From: JBBQVS01 sp038211295
Lineage (GTDB): Bacteria; Chloroflexota; Ktedonobacteria; Ktedonobacterales; Ktedonobacteraceae
Reading direction: 5' to 3'
NCBI GenBank assembly: GCA_038211295.1
Contig: JBBQVS010000085.1
Location: 1-16,541 of the forward strand
Length of the DNA: 16,541 nucleotides
The translations under genes were made by a program, and so were the position numbers. Shown here piece after piece: positions 1 through 6,518 of this stretch (position 1 is its first letter; the number at the start of each line of letters is the position of its first letter). The notes under the pieces were generated by a model. It had not been told where the DNA came from. It made no database searches and was given only the letters and a program-made list of their open reading frames with translations.

Positions 1-1
1 A

Positions 2-541
2 CTGGAATGTCAGGCCGTGCGTCGCATGTTCGACCAACCCGCCAGCGTCGCCTCCCACGACTCGATAGAGGCCCGATACCGCAACCTGAACGGCCTCAAG
101 GAGTCCCTCATTCCGCTTGTGGGCGGCACTCAAGCGATGGAGGTCGTGATGGATATTTATATGGAGATTGTCGATACGCCAGAAACCGCTCGCCCTGTTC
201 ATCCTGTCCCGCGTGCGAAGGTGACACAACCCCTGCCCGACCTGCCCGACGACCCGCCCCCGACGGGCCTCACAGGTCTGTGTCTGGTGATCTACGGAGT
301 GGTCAATGACCGTGAGAAATGCGAGATGCTGCAAGGATTGGAGGGCTTTCTGCTGTATGCAGGCGACGACGACGACCTCAACGAGCGCATAAACGCTCTG
401 CCCATCGAGGAACGCATTGATCGGGCCTACATCGACAGTCGCCGCTTCTCGCACGGCCTGACCCTGCCCGACGGCACGGTGCTCCCCGCGACGAGAGAGG
501 CGGAACATCACGCGAAAGATACAGAGCACCAAAAGATATAA
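2..541 (+). CDS. Hypothetical protein, upstream copy of a duplicated gene (5' end outside window)
   Basis: This is the upstream copy of the gene at 2120-2713. The reading frame is open from base 2 (Leu-Glu-Cys-Gln), which aligns with residue 19 of the complete copy, so about 18 N-terminal residues lie outside the window; the internal GTG at 17 is not the real start. I do not recognise the family. Visible parts are a helical N-terminal segment around the MFDQ motif, a Pro/Asp-rich linker, and a C-terminal part with a run of four Asp residues. By hand comparison the two copies differ at about 32 of 540 bases. Most differences are silent, and the amino-acid changes concentrate in the last 10 residues. 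That pattern suggests both copies stayed under selection for protein sequence. GC is very high compared with the next gene. By analogy with the second copy, a helix-turn-helix gene probably lies just before the window. Confidence 0.72.
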   Translation: MECQAVRRMFDQPASVASHDSIEARYRNLNGLKESLIPLVGGTQAMEVVMDIYMEIVDTPETARPVHPVPRAKVTQPLPDLPDDPPPTGLTGLCLVIYGVVNDREKCEMLQGLEGFLLYAGDDDDLNERINALPIEERIDRAYIDSRRFSHGLTLPDGTVLPATREAEHHAKDTEHQKI

Positions 542-583
542 TGGAGGCGTTCGGAGGTAAGGAGCGTAGTGGGAAAAGAGCGC

Positions 584-620
584 GACGCGGGCAATACGGT
601 GTGGCCGGCTTGCCCGCGTC
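584..620 (+). terminator. GC-rich hairpin after the first copy, possible terminator
   Basis: A perfect 11-bp inverted repeat (584-594 with 610-620) encloses a 15-base loop, 42 bases after the stop codon of the upstream gene. It is followed by a C-rich then short T run (CCCCCCTTT), so it is a weak intrinsic terminator at best. The complete copy has a different-sequence hairpin at a similar distance (2752-2800), which supports a 3'-end role. Confidence 0.45.
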
Positions 621-796
621 ACGCCCCCCTTTCCGCTATATCTTCTCAGCCGCGTGTCGCTCTGCCCGTTATACAACGTACCACTATATCGCCTTCATAC
701 TAAAACGTTGGCTCTACCTGCGGGTTTTCTGTAACCGTCTTCCTTACCTTTTGTTCTGCTAGTATAATATTATTCTCCTTTTTCATTATATTTGTA
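621..796. other. AT-rich intergenic stretch without a gene
   Basis: Composition drops from GC-rich to AT-rich across this stretch, which carries the 3' flank of the minus-strand gene ending at 797. It contains a 10-bp palindrome, ATAATATTAT (764-773). The open frame 541-762 that enters it has no ribosome binding site and biased composition, and I do not regard it as a gene. No RNA gene or clear terminator for the minus-strand gene was found. Confidence 0.4.
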
Positions 797-1645
797 CTAT
801 TTGCTGTTCTTCCTCTGTTTTACTATTGTCTGATACTCTTTTAGCAAAAGGTTTTCAGATGTTTCCAAATCAAGTTCTAATCGAATAATAGTGTCACCTT
901 CATATTTAGTTTCTTTCATCCCCAACTTACGAGCAAGCCGAATACCGTCAGTTCTTTCGGATGTTCCATATAATTTTCTTACAGGCATATTCTGCAACGC
1001 GAAATTTTCCAATACGCTCAATGTATCCCTGATAAGTTTGAAAGAATAATTCCTCTGCTCTGTATTGCTCATTCCGGGCCTGACTCCCAATGATATAAAT
1101 AGTGAGTCTATTGGCATCCCTGGGGTGAATAGTTTCACATTCTCTGCACTGATTACCGAATAAATCCCTACACCCGCCTCTGTGATACGTGGTTGCCTGG
1201 GAGTTGACCCCATCAATAATTGTAGGGCTTCATCGGGCAGCCAAATTAAGCTGATATATCCAACGACGATCTGTTCTTGTTTGACGATATAATAGACATG
1301 CGAGTTCTTCTGCCATATCTTCAAACGCTCTTTATAGCTTGGTGTCCCTCCTATCCCATAGATTGCCACACTTAAATCATAGATTCCTCGAATATCCTCC
1401 TCCGATGATGCTCTTTCAAACGTTATTGGCTCAATAGAGTTCAGAAGGATAAATAGTTCTCTCGCCTGCGCAAGTTTATCTATTTCTGATTTGAGATAAT
1501 GACCTTCTGTTTGCCCTGGTGGGACGACCTTTCTGATTTTTCCACTTCGTACATAGTTGTGGAACGTTGTTTTTGGCATTCCAAGCCGTCTGGTTGCTTC
1601 TGATGCTGTATAGGTGCCTGTTGGGGCATTCGTTATTTTAACCAC
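797..1645 (-). CDS. Helix-turn-helix (excisionase/MerR-like) protein with acetyltransferase-like C-terminal part
   Basis: The product is 282 residues. Residues about 12-60 form a MerR/excisionase-type DNA-binding unit: a TYTASEATRRLGMPKTTFHNY helix-turn-helix followed by a short wing and a GHYLKSEID segment, as in proteins that bind one DNA site through an N-terminal winged helix. The remaining 200 or so residues look GNAT-like (a VVGYIS strand, an ARKLGMKE segment near the end), but the usual R/Q-x-x-G-x-G/A acetyl-CoA loop is not obvious. I chose the GTG at 1645 because AGGAAAGAGG ends 5 bases before it and a TATAAT box lies at 1684-1689; the longer TTG start at 1684 would fall in that box. 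The gene is AT-rich (32% GC in 841-900, 40% in 1081-1140) against 73% in part of the duplicated gene, suggesting acquisition. The role is probably regulatory; the ligand or substrate is unknown. Confidence 0.75.
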   Translation of the reverse strand: MVKITNAPTGTYTASEATRRLGMPKTTFHNYVRSGKIRKVVPPGQTEGHYLKSEIDKLAQARELFILLNSIEPITFERASSEEDIRGIYDLSVAIYGIGGTPSYKERLKIWQKNSHVYYIVKQEQIVVGYISLIWLPDEALQLLMGSTPRQPRITEAGVGIYSVISAENVKLFTPGMPIDSLFISLGVRPGMSNTEQRNYSFKLIRDTLSVLENFALQNMPVRKLYGTSERTDGIRLARKLGMKETKYEGDTIIRLELDLETSENLLLKEYQTIVKQRKNSK

Positions 1646-1683
1646 GATGTCCTCTTTCCTGATAGGTCTGTTTACTTCCCCCA

Positions 1684-1689
1684 ATTATA
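1684..1689 (-). promoter_or_regulatory. -10 box for the minus-strand helix-turn-helix gene
   Basis: A perfect TATAAT reads on the minus strand, placing the transcript start near 1677, about 32 bases before the GTG at 1645. The -35 region (about 1707-1712) matches poorly, so an activator may be needed, which would suit autoregulation by a MerR-like product. Confidence 0.5.
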
Positions 1690-1720
1690 CGCCATTATGG
1701 TACTATTTGCACGGTTAGGC

Positions 1721-1750
1721 TTGACAAGTCTCTCTAAAGCATAGTAAGAT
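1721..1750 (+). promoter_or_regulatory. Promoter for the helix-turn-helix/hypothetical operon
   Basis: TTGACA at 1721-1726, an 18-base spacer and TAAGAT at 1745-1750. This sits back to back with the minus-strand promoter, so one protein bound near 1690-1745 could affect both directions. The transcript would have a leader of about 60 bases before the ATG at 1820. Confidence 0.55.
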
Positions 1751-1819
1751 ATCAATGTTCTGTTGGCACTCTTTGAATAAATAGAACTATTAAAACCACT
1801 AAGCTTAGGAGAAATTCCA

Positions 1820-2098
1820 ATGAGCCATTCGCTAAATCAGTCCTCGCAACCTCCATCAGATGTGCGTCTGACCTTCAAGCAGTTTCGCCAGTGCTACAAC
1901 GCCAGTTGCGAGACGATTGCCCAGCACGCTCGTATTCACCCCGTTTTTGTCAAGCGTTTGGAGAGCGGCACCCGCGTCGAGGCGTACCTGGCCCTGCGCG
2001 TTTTTACGACCCTCTCTCACTATGCAGGGCGACAGATACGTTTCGAGGAGATACGCGGCATCCGTATCAAAGGCCCCGATGGGGTCAAACGCTACTAG
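1820..2098 (+). CDS. Small helix-turn-helix protein (XRE-like)
   Basis: The product is 92 residues, and TAGGAGA lies 8 bases before the ATG. Residues about 28-50 (SCETIAQHARIHPVFVKRLE) match the pattern of a cro/XRE-type helix-turn-helix: a helix, a short turn, then a recognition helix ending in R-L-E-S-G. Residues 54-78 form another likely helix and a hydrophobic strand, and the C-terminus is basic. The length suits a DNA-binding domain with little else. It is followed after 21 bases by the hypothetical gene at 2120 and is probably co-transcribed with it. Such pairs can be regulator and partner, for example antitoxin and toxin, but nothing in the partner resembles a known toxin, so the pairing is left as unknown. 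Composition is GC-rich like its partner and unlike the divergent gene. Confidence 0.75.
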   Translation: MSHSLNQSSQPPSDVRLTFKQFRQCYNASCETIAQHARIHPVFVKRLESGTRVEAYLALRVFTTLSHYAGRQIRFEEIRGIRIKGPDGVKRY

Positions 2099-2119
2099 CA
2101 GCAAGGAGAGGAGAACGTC

Positions 2120-2713
2120 ATGCCACAGAGAGAGAACAAAAGCGAGGTCGCGTGTCTACGTGAGCGCATTGAGCTAGAATGTCAGGCCGTGCGTCGCATG
2201 TTCGACCAACCCGCCAGCGTCGCCTCCCATGACTCGATTGAGGCCCGATACCGCAACCTGAACGGCCTCAAGGAGTCCCTTATTCCGCTTGTGGGCGGCA
2301 CTCAAGCGATGGAGGTCGTGATGGATATATACATGGAGATTGTCGATACGCCAGAAACCGCTCGCCCTGTCCATCCTGTCCCGCGTGCGAAGGTGACACA
2401 ACCCCTGTCCGACCTGCCCGACGACCCGCCCCCGACGGGCCTCACAGGTCTGTGCCTGGTGATCTATGGAGTGGTCAATGATCGCGAGAAATGCGAGATG
2501 CTGCAAGGATTGGAGGGCTTCCTGCTCTACGCGGGCGACGACGACGACCTCAACGAGCGCATAAACGCTCTGCCTGTCGAGGAACGCATTGATCGGGCCT
2601 ACATCGACAGTCGCCGCTTCTCACATGGTCTGACCCTGCCCGACGGCACCGTGCTCCCCGCAACGAGAGAGGCGGAACATCACGTAAGAGAGCTGGAGCA
2701 TCAAAAGGTATAA
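2120..2713 (+). CDS. Hypothetical protein, complete copy of the duplicated gene
   Basis: The product is 197 residues; the start is set by GGAGAGGAG about 6 bases before the ATG at 2120. I do not recognise the family. Residues 10-78 look helical and amphipathic (LRERIELECQAVRRMFDQ, then a Tyr-containing helix and MEVVMDIYMEIV). Residues 82-109 form a Pro-rich linker. Residues 110-180 hold a hydrophobic strand (LCLVIYGVV), a DREKCEMLQG helix, four Asp in a row at 140-143 and a DGTVLP turn. No signal peptide or membrane segment is visible, so it is probably cytosolic. It is the second gene of the operon with the helix-turn-helix gene at 1820. It shares about 94% of its bases with the copy at 2-541; the two differ at only about 7 of 179 comparable residues, five of them in the last 10. 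Confidence 0.75.
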   Translation: MPQRENKSEVACLRERIELECQAVRRMFDQPASVASHDSIEARYRNLNGLKESLIPLVGGTQAMEVVMDIYMEIVDTPETARPVHPVPRAKVTQPLSDLPDDPPPTGLTGLCLVIYGVVNDREKCEMLQGLEGFLLYAGDDDDLNERINALPVEERIDRAYIDSRRFSHGLTLPDGTVLPATREAEHHVRELEHQKV

Positions 2714-2751
2714 CGGAGGCGTGTGGGGGCAAGGGGCGCGATGGAAGAATG

Positions 2752-2800
2752 GCGGGGGAATGCATGGCGGGGGCAAGCCTCGTCATGCATTCCCTCCCGC
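2752..2800 (+). terminator. Hairpin after the complete copy, possible terminator
   Basis: The arms 2752-2766 and 2784-2800 pair with a 2-base bulge around a 17-base loop, 38 bases after the stop at 2713. The downstream sequence is C/T-rich but lacks a real T run. It probably separates this operon from the oxidase gene, whose promoter begins at 2846. Confidence 0.45.
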
Positions 2801-2845
2801 TTCCCACGCAATACTTCAGGGAGACGCAAGAACATGAGAGCAAAA

Positions 2846-2875
2846 TTGACAGGGAAAACGACAGAATGGTATGCT
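2846..2875 (+). promoter_or_regulatory. Promoter for the R2lox gene
   Basis: A perfect TTGACA (2846-2851), an 18-base spacer and TATGCT (2870-2875) form a strong housekeeping-type promoter. The expected transcript start near 2882 lies upstream of the ATG at 2923 and downstream of the in-frame ATGs at 2749 and 2866, so it decides the start codon. Confidence 0.65.
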
Positions 2876-2922
2876 TGTCTTGTAAACTTGTGACAACGAA
2901 TGTCAGCGAAAGACAGGCTTTG

Positions 2923-3882
2923 ATGGAAACTACACACGACACACATACAACCACCTCTGTAGCGCATACTTCGTTTGTAAGCACAAGCAAAGCAGGCTTG
3001 CGACACGATATTCTTCCCATGCGGCTCTATCACAAAGCCAAACGCCTGGGCGTGTGGGATCCACGCAATATCGATTTCTCACAGGACATTCTTGACTGGC
3101 AGCGTTGCACTTCTCAGGAAAGAGAGTCGCTTCTCAGCACAACGGCGATGTTCGCGTCGGGTGAGGAAAGCGTTACGCTTGACCTGTTGCCATTGATGAT
3201 GGCTGTGGCGCGAGAAGGCCGAATAGAGGAAGAGATGTTTCTGACAACATTTCTGTGGGAAGAAGCGAAACACTGCGAATTCTTCCGTCGCTTTCTCGAT
3301 GAGGTGGCGCATGACAATAGCGACCTGAGTCGCTATCACGGGCCAAGTTATCGCAAGCTTTTCTATGAAGAACTTCCCAGAACAATGTACACACTGCTTG
3401 ACGATTCCTCGCCCAGAGCGCAGATAATCGCGTCGGTGACGTACAACATGATTGTCGAGGGTGTGCTGGCGGAAACCGGCTATCATGGCTACTTCAATAT
3501 GCTTGATCGCGGCAACATTCTGCCCGGCCTCAAGCAAGGCATTGGCTATCTCAAACGTGACGAGTCGCGCCACATCGCGTATGGCGTCTTCCTGATTTCG
3601 CGTCTGGTGGCACAAGATCGCACTCTATGGGAGGTTGTGGAAGAGCGCATGAACGAACTGTTGCCATTAGCTCTCGGTGTTGTGCAAGAGTCCTACGTCC
3701 TCCCCGAAGGCGCGGCTCCATTGGCAGAGGGAGAAGCGCAACCGTTTAACTTAAACTCCGAAGAAGACATGAACTATGCAATGATGCAATACACCAAACG
3801 GATGGAGCGTATCCGTAAAGCACGTACTCAGACGCTCGAACAACTGTACCAGCTTACCGAGCCTGAGGAAGCTCTTGTCTAA
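2923..3882 (+). CDS. R2-like ligand-binding oxidase (R2lox)
   Basis: The product is 319 residues and belongs to the ferritin-like superfamily, related to ribonucleotide reductase subunit R2. Known R2lox proteins (Mycobacterium tuberculosis Rv0233, Geobacillus kaustophilus R2lox) assemble a Mn/Fe cofactor, bind a long-chain fatty acid and form a Val-Tyr ether crosslink; the physiological substrate is not known. All key residues are present: metal ligands E81, E114, H117, E179, E214 and H217, and the crosslink pair V84 and Y174. Compared with the Geobacillus numbering (69, 102, 105, 167, 202, 205, 72, 162), the offset is 12 throughout, so the core has no net insertion or deletion. The ATG at 2923 is chosen because a strong promoter ends at 2875 and the length then fits the family; the frame is open back to 2749, but that would add 58 unrelated residues over a hairpin and the promoter. 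The product is soluble. The next gene is a membrane protein on the same strand, 92 bases away. Confidence 0.88.
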   Translation: METTHDTHTTTSVAHTSFVSTSKAGLRHDILPMRLYHKAKRLGVWDPRNIDFSQDILDWQRCTSQERESLLSTTAMFASGEESVTLDLLPLMMAVAREGRIEEEMFLTTFLWEEAKHCEFFRRFLDEVAHDNSDLSRYHGPSYRKLFYEELPRTMYTLLDDSSPRAQIIASVTYNMIVEGVLAETGYHGYFNMLDRGNILPGLKQGIGYLKRDESRHIAYGVFLISRLVAQDRTLWEVVEERMNELLPLALGVVQESYVLPEGAAPLAEGEAQPFNLNSEEDMNYAMMQYTKRMERIRKARTQTLEQLYQLTEPEEALV

Positions 3883-3928
3883 CAACGACTAGTCACAGGC
3901 ACAATCTAAACAGGTGCCGCAAAGATAC

Positions 3929-3956
3929 TGTACAAGCACCCAGAACGTGCTATAGA
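3929..3956 (+). promoter_or_regulatory. Weak candidate promoter for the TrhA-family gene
   Basis: TGTACA (3929-3934), a 16-base spacer and TATAGA (3951-3956), each matching consensus at four of six bases. It is placed about 19 bases before the ATG at 3975. Read-through from the oxidase gene is equally possible. Confidence 0.28.
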
Positions 3957-3974
3957 AATAAGGCTATAGGAAAC

Positions 3975-4655
3975 ATGCATAGACCTCTTGCAACTGAGCA
4001 AACGGCGATGGTTGTCAAACCGCTTCTGCGCGGCTACCTGCACGCGTTCGCGTCGGTTTTCGCCATCGTTGGTACAATCGTGTTACTGGTGCTGACGGCG
4101 GGCGATGTTCCCAAGCAGGTCTCGCTACTCATCTACGGGGTCAGCTCTATTCTGCTCTTCGGGTGGAGTGCCTTCTACCATATCGGCACCTGGTCCGCGC
4201 CGCGCCGTGCGCTGCTACGACGGATCGACCATGCCAACATTTTTGTGTTGATCGCGGGAACGTACACCCCGATTGTGTTCAACGTGATGACAGGTTCGCT
4301 GCGCGTCGGTATTCTCGTGCTGATCTGGACACTTGCAGTCGTGGGCGTCGCGACTGCTGCACCGGCGGTACACCTGCCGCGCTGGGCGACGGCGGGACTC
4401 TACGTACTCATGGGGTGGGTGGTCGTCTGGGCCTTACCCGAACTCGTGAAGCAGGTTGGCGTACAGGCGATGCTGCTACTGTTGCTCGCCGGTATTCTCT
4501 ATACCCTGGGTGCCGTAGCATACGCGTTACGCAAGCCCACGCTCTGGCCACGCGTCTTTAGCTTCCATGAGGTCTTTCACCTCGCCACCATTCTCGCCAA
4601 CGGTGCCTTTTTCACGTTCATGCTACTCTACGTTGTGCCATTCATTCGCAAATAA
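3975..4655 (+). CDS. trhA: Hemolysin III / PAQR family membrane protein (TrhA type)
   Basis: The product is 226 residues, the usual length of the family, with seven hydrophobic segments expected to span the cytoplasmic membrane. The PAQR zinc-site motifs are visible: S65-A-F-Y-H69, D85 inside LRRIDHANIF, and H198-E-V-F-H202 in the last part. Family members include bacterial hemolysin III-like proteins and eukaryotic adiponectin receptors; in bacteria TrhA has been linked to membrane energetics and fluidity balance, and many members show no haemolytic activity. TAGGAAAC precedes the ATG closely. The preceding gene encodes the fatty-acid-binding oxidase R2lox, so a shared link to membrane lipids is conceivable, but this rests on position only. 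The family assignment is firm; the biochemical role is not. Confidence 0.88.
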   Translation: MHRPLATEQTAMVVKPLLRGYLHAFASVFAIVGTIVLLVLTAGDVPKQVSLLIYGVSSILLFGWSAFYHIGTWSAPRRALLRRIDHANIFVLIAGTYTPIVFNVMTGSLRVGILVLIWTLAVVGVATAAPAVHLPRWATAGLYVLMGWVVVWALPELVKQVGVQAMLLLLLAGILYTLGAVAYALRKPTLWPRVFSFHEVFHLATILANGAFFTFMLLYVVPFIRK

Positions 4656-4700
4656 CCGCTTTAGGGCGCGAATGGTAGAGCGTAAAGACAGGCAGTGATA

Positions 4701-4709
4701 TGCTACAAT
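4701..4709 (+). promoter_or_regulatory. Extended -10 promoter for the mutase operon
   Basis: TGCTACAAT fits the extended -10 pattern TGn-TANNNT, and no good -35 box is seen at the proper distance. The transcript would begin near 4716 and have a leader of about 78 bases containing the inverted repeat at 4745-4760. Confidence 0.45.
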
Positions 4710-4744
4710 GTGTGCAACACAACTGTTTTGTAAAAGGCTACGTC

Positions 4745-4760
4745 AGAAGTTGCGACTTCT
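4745..4760 (+). promoter_or_regulatory. Inverted repeat in the leader of the mutase gene
   Basis: AGAAGT-TGCG-ACTTCT is a perfect 6-bp dyad with a 4-base centre, located between the predicted transcript start and the ribosome binding site GAGGAGG. It could be a repressor site or a small RNA hairpin. It is too small for a cobalamin riboswitch, and no B12-box sequence was seen. Confidence 0.35.
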
Positions 4761-4793
4761 TGCCTTACACCCCGTTGAGGAGGACTGACCGTC

Positions 4794-6518
4794 ATGATCG
4801 AGCAGAAACCTACACAGCCGCCTGTTGTCGAACAAGGCACGCTTTTTGATACAGCCGAGCTAGCACGCCTCACAACCCAACGTACACAATGGGAAGAGAC
4901 GATGGTCAAGAAGGCACAGGAACGCGTGCCTGAACAGGCCAACCTGATGACAACTTCCAGCGTGCCAATCGAGCGGCTCTACATGCCACAGGATAACGGG
5001 CGATCTGACTACATGCGCGACCTCGGACTCCCCGGCGCGTATCCCTACACGCGTGGTGTACAGCCAACGATGTACCGCGCCAAGCCCTGGACGATGCGAA
5101 TGTTCGCGGGCTACGGCACGGCGGAGGATACCAATACGCGTTTCAAGTATCTTTTGAAGCAGGGACAGACGGGCCTCTCGACTGCGTTCGACATGGCGAC
5201 CCTCTATGGCTACGATACTGACCACCCGATGGCGGCGGGTGAGTTCGGCAAGTGCGGTGTCGCGGTCTCTTCGCTCGCGGATATGGAGGTGCTTTTCGCG
5301 GACCTGCCATTGGACAAAATCACAACGTCAATGACCATCAATAGTCCCGCGTCGGTCATCTGGGCCATGTACATTGTCAACGCGGAGAAGCGCGGCTTCC
5401 CCATGGCCTCGCTCGGCGGCACGCTGCAAAATGACATCCTCAAAGAGTATAGCGCACAAAAAGAGTTTCTCTTTCCGCCAGAGCCTTCGCTGCGGCTCGT
5501 AACCGACACGATTGAGTTTGGCACGCGGCACATGCCACGCTGGAACACCATCAGTATTAGCGGCTATCATATCCGTGAAGCTGGCGCGACTGCCGTGCAG
5601 GAACTCGCCTTTACCATCGCGGACGGCCTGGCGTATGTTGACGCGGCCCTGGCTCGCGGCCTCACGATTGACGAGTTCGCGCCGCGCCTCTCATTTTTCT
5701 TCGATGTTCACAATGACTTCTTTGAAGAGATCGCGAAGTTTCGCGCGGGCCGTCGCCTGTGGGCAAAGCTGATGCGCGAACGCTATGGGGCGAAAGACCC
5801 GCGTTCGTGGATGATGCGCTGCCATGCACAGACGGCGGGCGTTTCGCTAACGGCTCAGCAGCCAGAAAACAACGTTGTGCGTACCGCTATTCAAGCTCTC
5901 GCGTCCGTACTGGGCGGCACTAACTCGCTACACACTAACTCGCTGGATGAGGCTCTCGCCTTGCCAACCGAGCGGGCGGTTCTCATCGCGTTACGCACAC
6001 AACAGATTATCGCGAACGAAAGCGGCGTCACAAATACTATAGACCCGCTTGGCGGCTCGTACTTTGTCGAGGCATTGACCAATGAGACCGAGCGTGCGAC
6101 AGTAGAGTATCTTGACCGTATCGACGCGCTTGGCGGCGTGCTGGCATGTATTCAAAATGGCTTTTTCCAGCGCGAAATCGCGGAATCGGCCTACCGTTAC
6201 CAGATGGAGATTGACACAAACAAGCGTATCATTGTTGGCGTCAACGACTACCTTGTTGATGAACATGTCAAGGTGCCAACGCTCTACGTTGACCGTGAGG
6301 GCGAACGCGCACAGGTCGCGCGACTGCAACAGGTGCGCCGTGACCGCGATCAAGCGGAGGTCAAGCGCACACTCGACGCCCTGCGCCGCGTCTGCGACGG
6401 CACAGAGAACACCATGCCCGCGATTATCGAAGCGGTCAGGGCATACGCGACTCTCGGCGAAATCATGGATGTGTTCCGCGCCGCGTTCGGTGACTATATG
6501 GAACCTGCGGTGTTCTAA
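4794..6518 (+). CDS. Coenzyme B12-dependent acyl-CoA mutase, large subunit (isobutyryl-CoA mutase-like)
   Basis: The product is 574 residues, covering only the catalytic barrel of the methylmalonyl-CoA mutase family. The C-terminal B12-binding domain (DxHxxG motif) is absent, so a separate small subunit is needed, as in split mutases such as IcmA/IcmB. Family motifs include FAGYGTAEDTN (104-114), the LSTAFD segment (128-133), GGTLQNDILKEY (208-219), SISGYHIREAGAT with H259, and QTAGVSLTAQQPENNVVRT. At substrate-determining positions it has Phe104 (Tyr89 in P. shermanii methylmalonyl-CoA mutase), Gln222 (Arg207 there) and Ala131 (Asp117 in 2-hydroxyisobutyryl-CoA mutase). From memory this Phe/Ala/Gln set is that of isobutyryl-CoA mutase, which interconverts isobutyryl- and n-butyryl-CoA. 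Automatic annotation would probably say methylmalonyl-CoA mutase. GAGGAGG lies about 10 bases before the ATG. It is the first gene of a four-gene operon and its stop overlaps the next start by one base. Confidence 0.88.
   Translation: MIEQKPTQPPVVEQGTLFDTAELARLTTQRTQWEETMVKKAQERVPEQANLMTTSSVPIERLYMPQDNGRSDYMRDLGLPGAYPYTRGVQPTMYRAKPWTMRMFAGYGTAEDTNTRFKYLLKQGQTGLSTAFDMATLYGYDTDHPMAAGEFGKCGVAVSSLADMEVLFADLPLDKITTSMTINSPASVIWAMYIVNAEKRGFPMASLGGTLQNDILKEYSAQKEFLFPPEPSLRLVTDTIEFGTRHMPRWNTISISGYHIREAGATAVQELAFTIADGLAYVDAALARGLTIDEFAPRLSFFFDVHNDFFEEIAKFRAGRRLWAKLMRERYGAKDPRSWMMRCHAQTAGVSLTAQQPENNVVRTAIQALASVLGGTNSLHTNSLDEALALPTERAVLIALRTQQIIANESGVTNTIDPLGGSYFVEALTNETERATVEYLDRIDALGGVLACIQNGFFQREIAESAYRYQMEIDTNKRIIVGVNDYLVDEHVKVPTLYVDREGERAQVARLQQVRRDRDQAEVKRTLDALRRVCDGTENTMPAIIEAVRAYATLGEIMDVFRAAFGDYMEPAVF

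Noticed and set aside
541..762. Open frame of 73 codons after the first duplicated gene
   Set aside because: It overlaps the stop of the previous gene, runs through a GC-rich hairpin, has no ribosome binding site and changes composition along its length.
1646..1684. TTG start for the minus-strand helix-turn-helix gene
   Set aside because: The TTG falls in the TATAAT box, while the GTG at 1645 has an excellent ribosome binding site 5 bases away.
1..2713. Transposon bounded by the duplicated gene copies
   Set aside because: There is no transposase, terminal inverted repeat or target-site duplication, and the copies have diverged mainly at silent sites, so they act as genes rather than as mobile ends.
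2749..2922. Longer N-terminus for the R2lox protein
   Set aside because: The extra 58 residues do not fit the family and cover a hairpin and a strong promoter; the transcript would start after both upstream ATGs.
3079..3615. Long minus-strand frame opposite the R2lox gene
   Set aside because: It is a shadow of a gene with fully conserved catalytic residues; no start signals were found.
4656..4793. Possible cobalamin riboswitch before the B12-dependent mutase gene
   Set aside because: The leader is only about 78 bases and no B12-box sequence or multi-stem structure is visible; only a small dyad is present.
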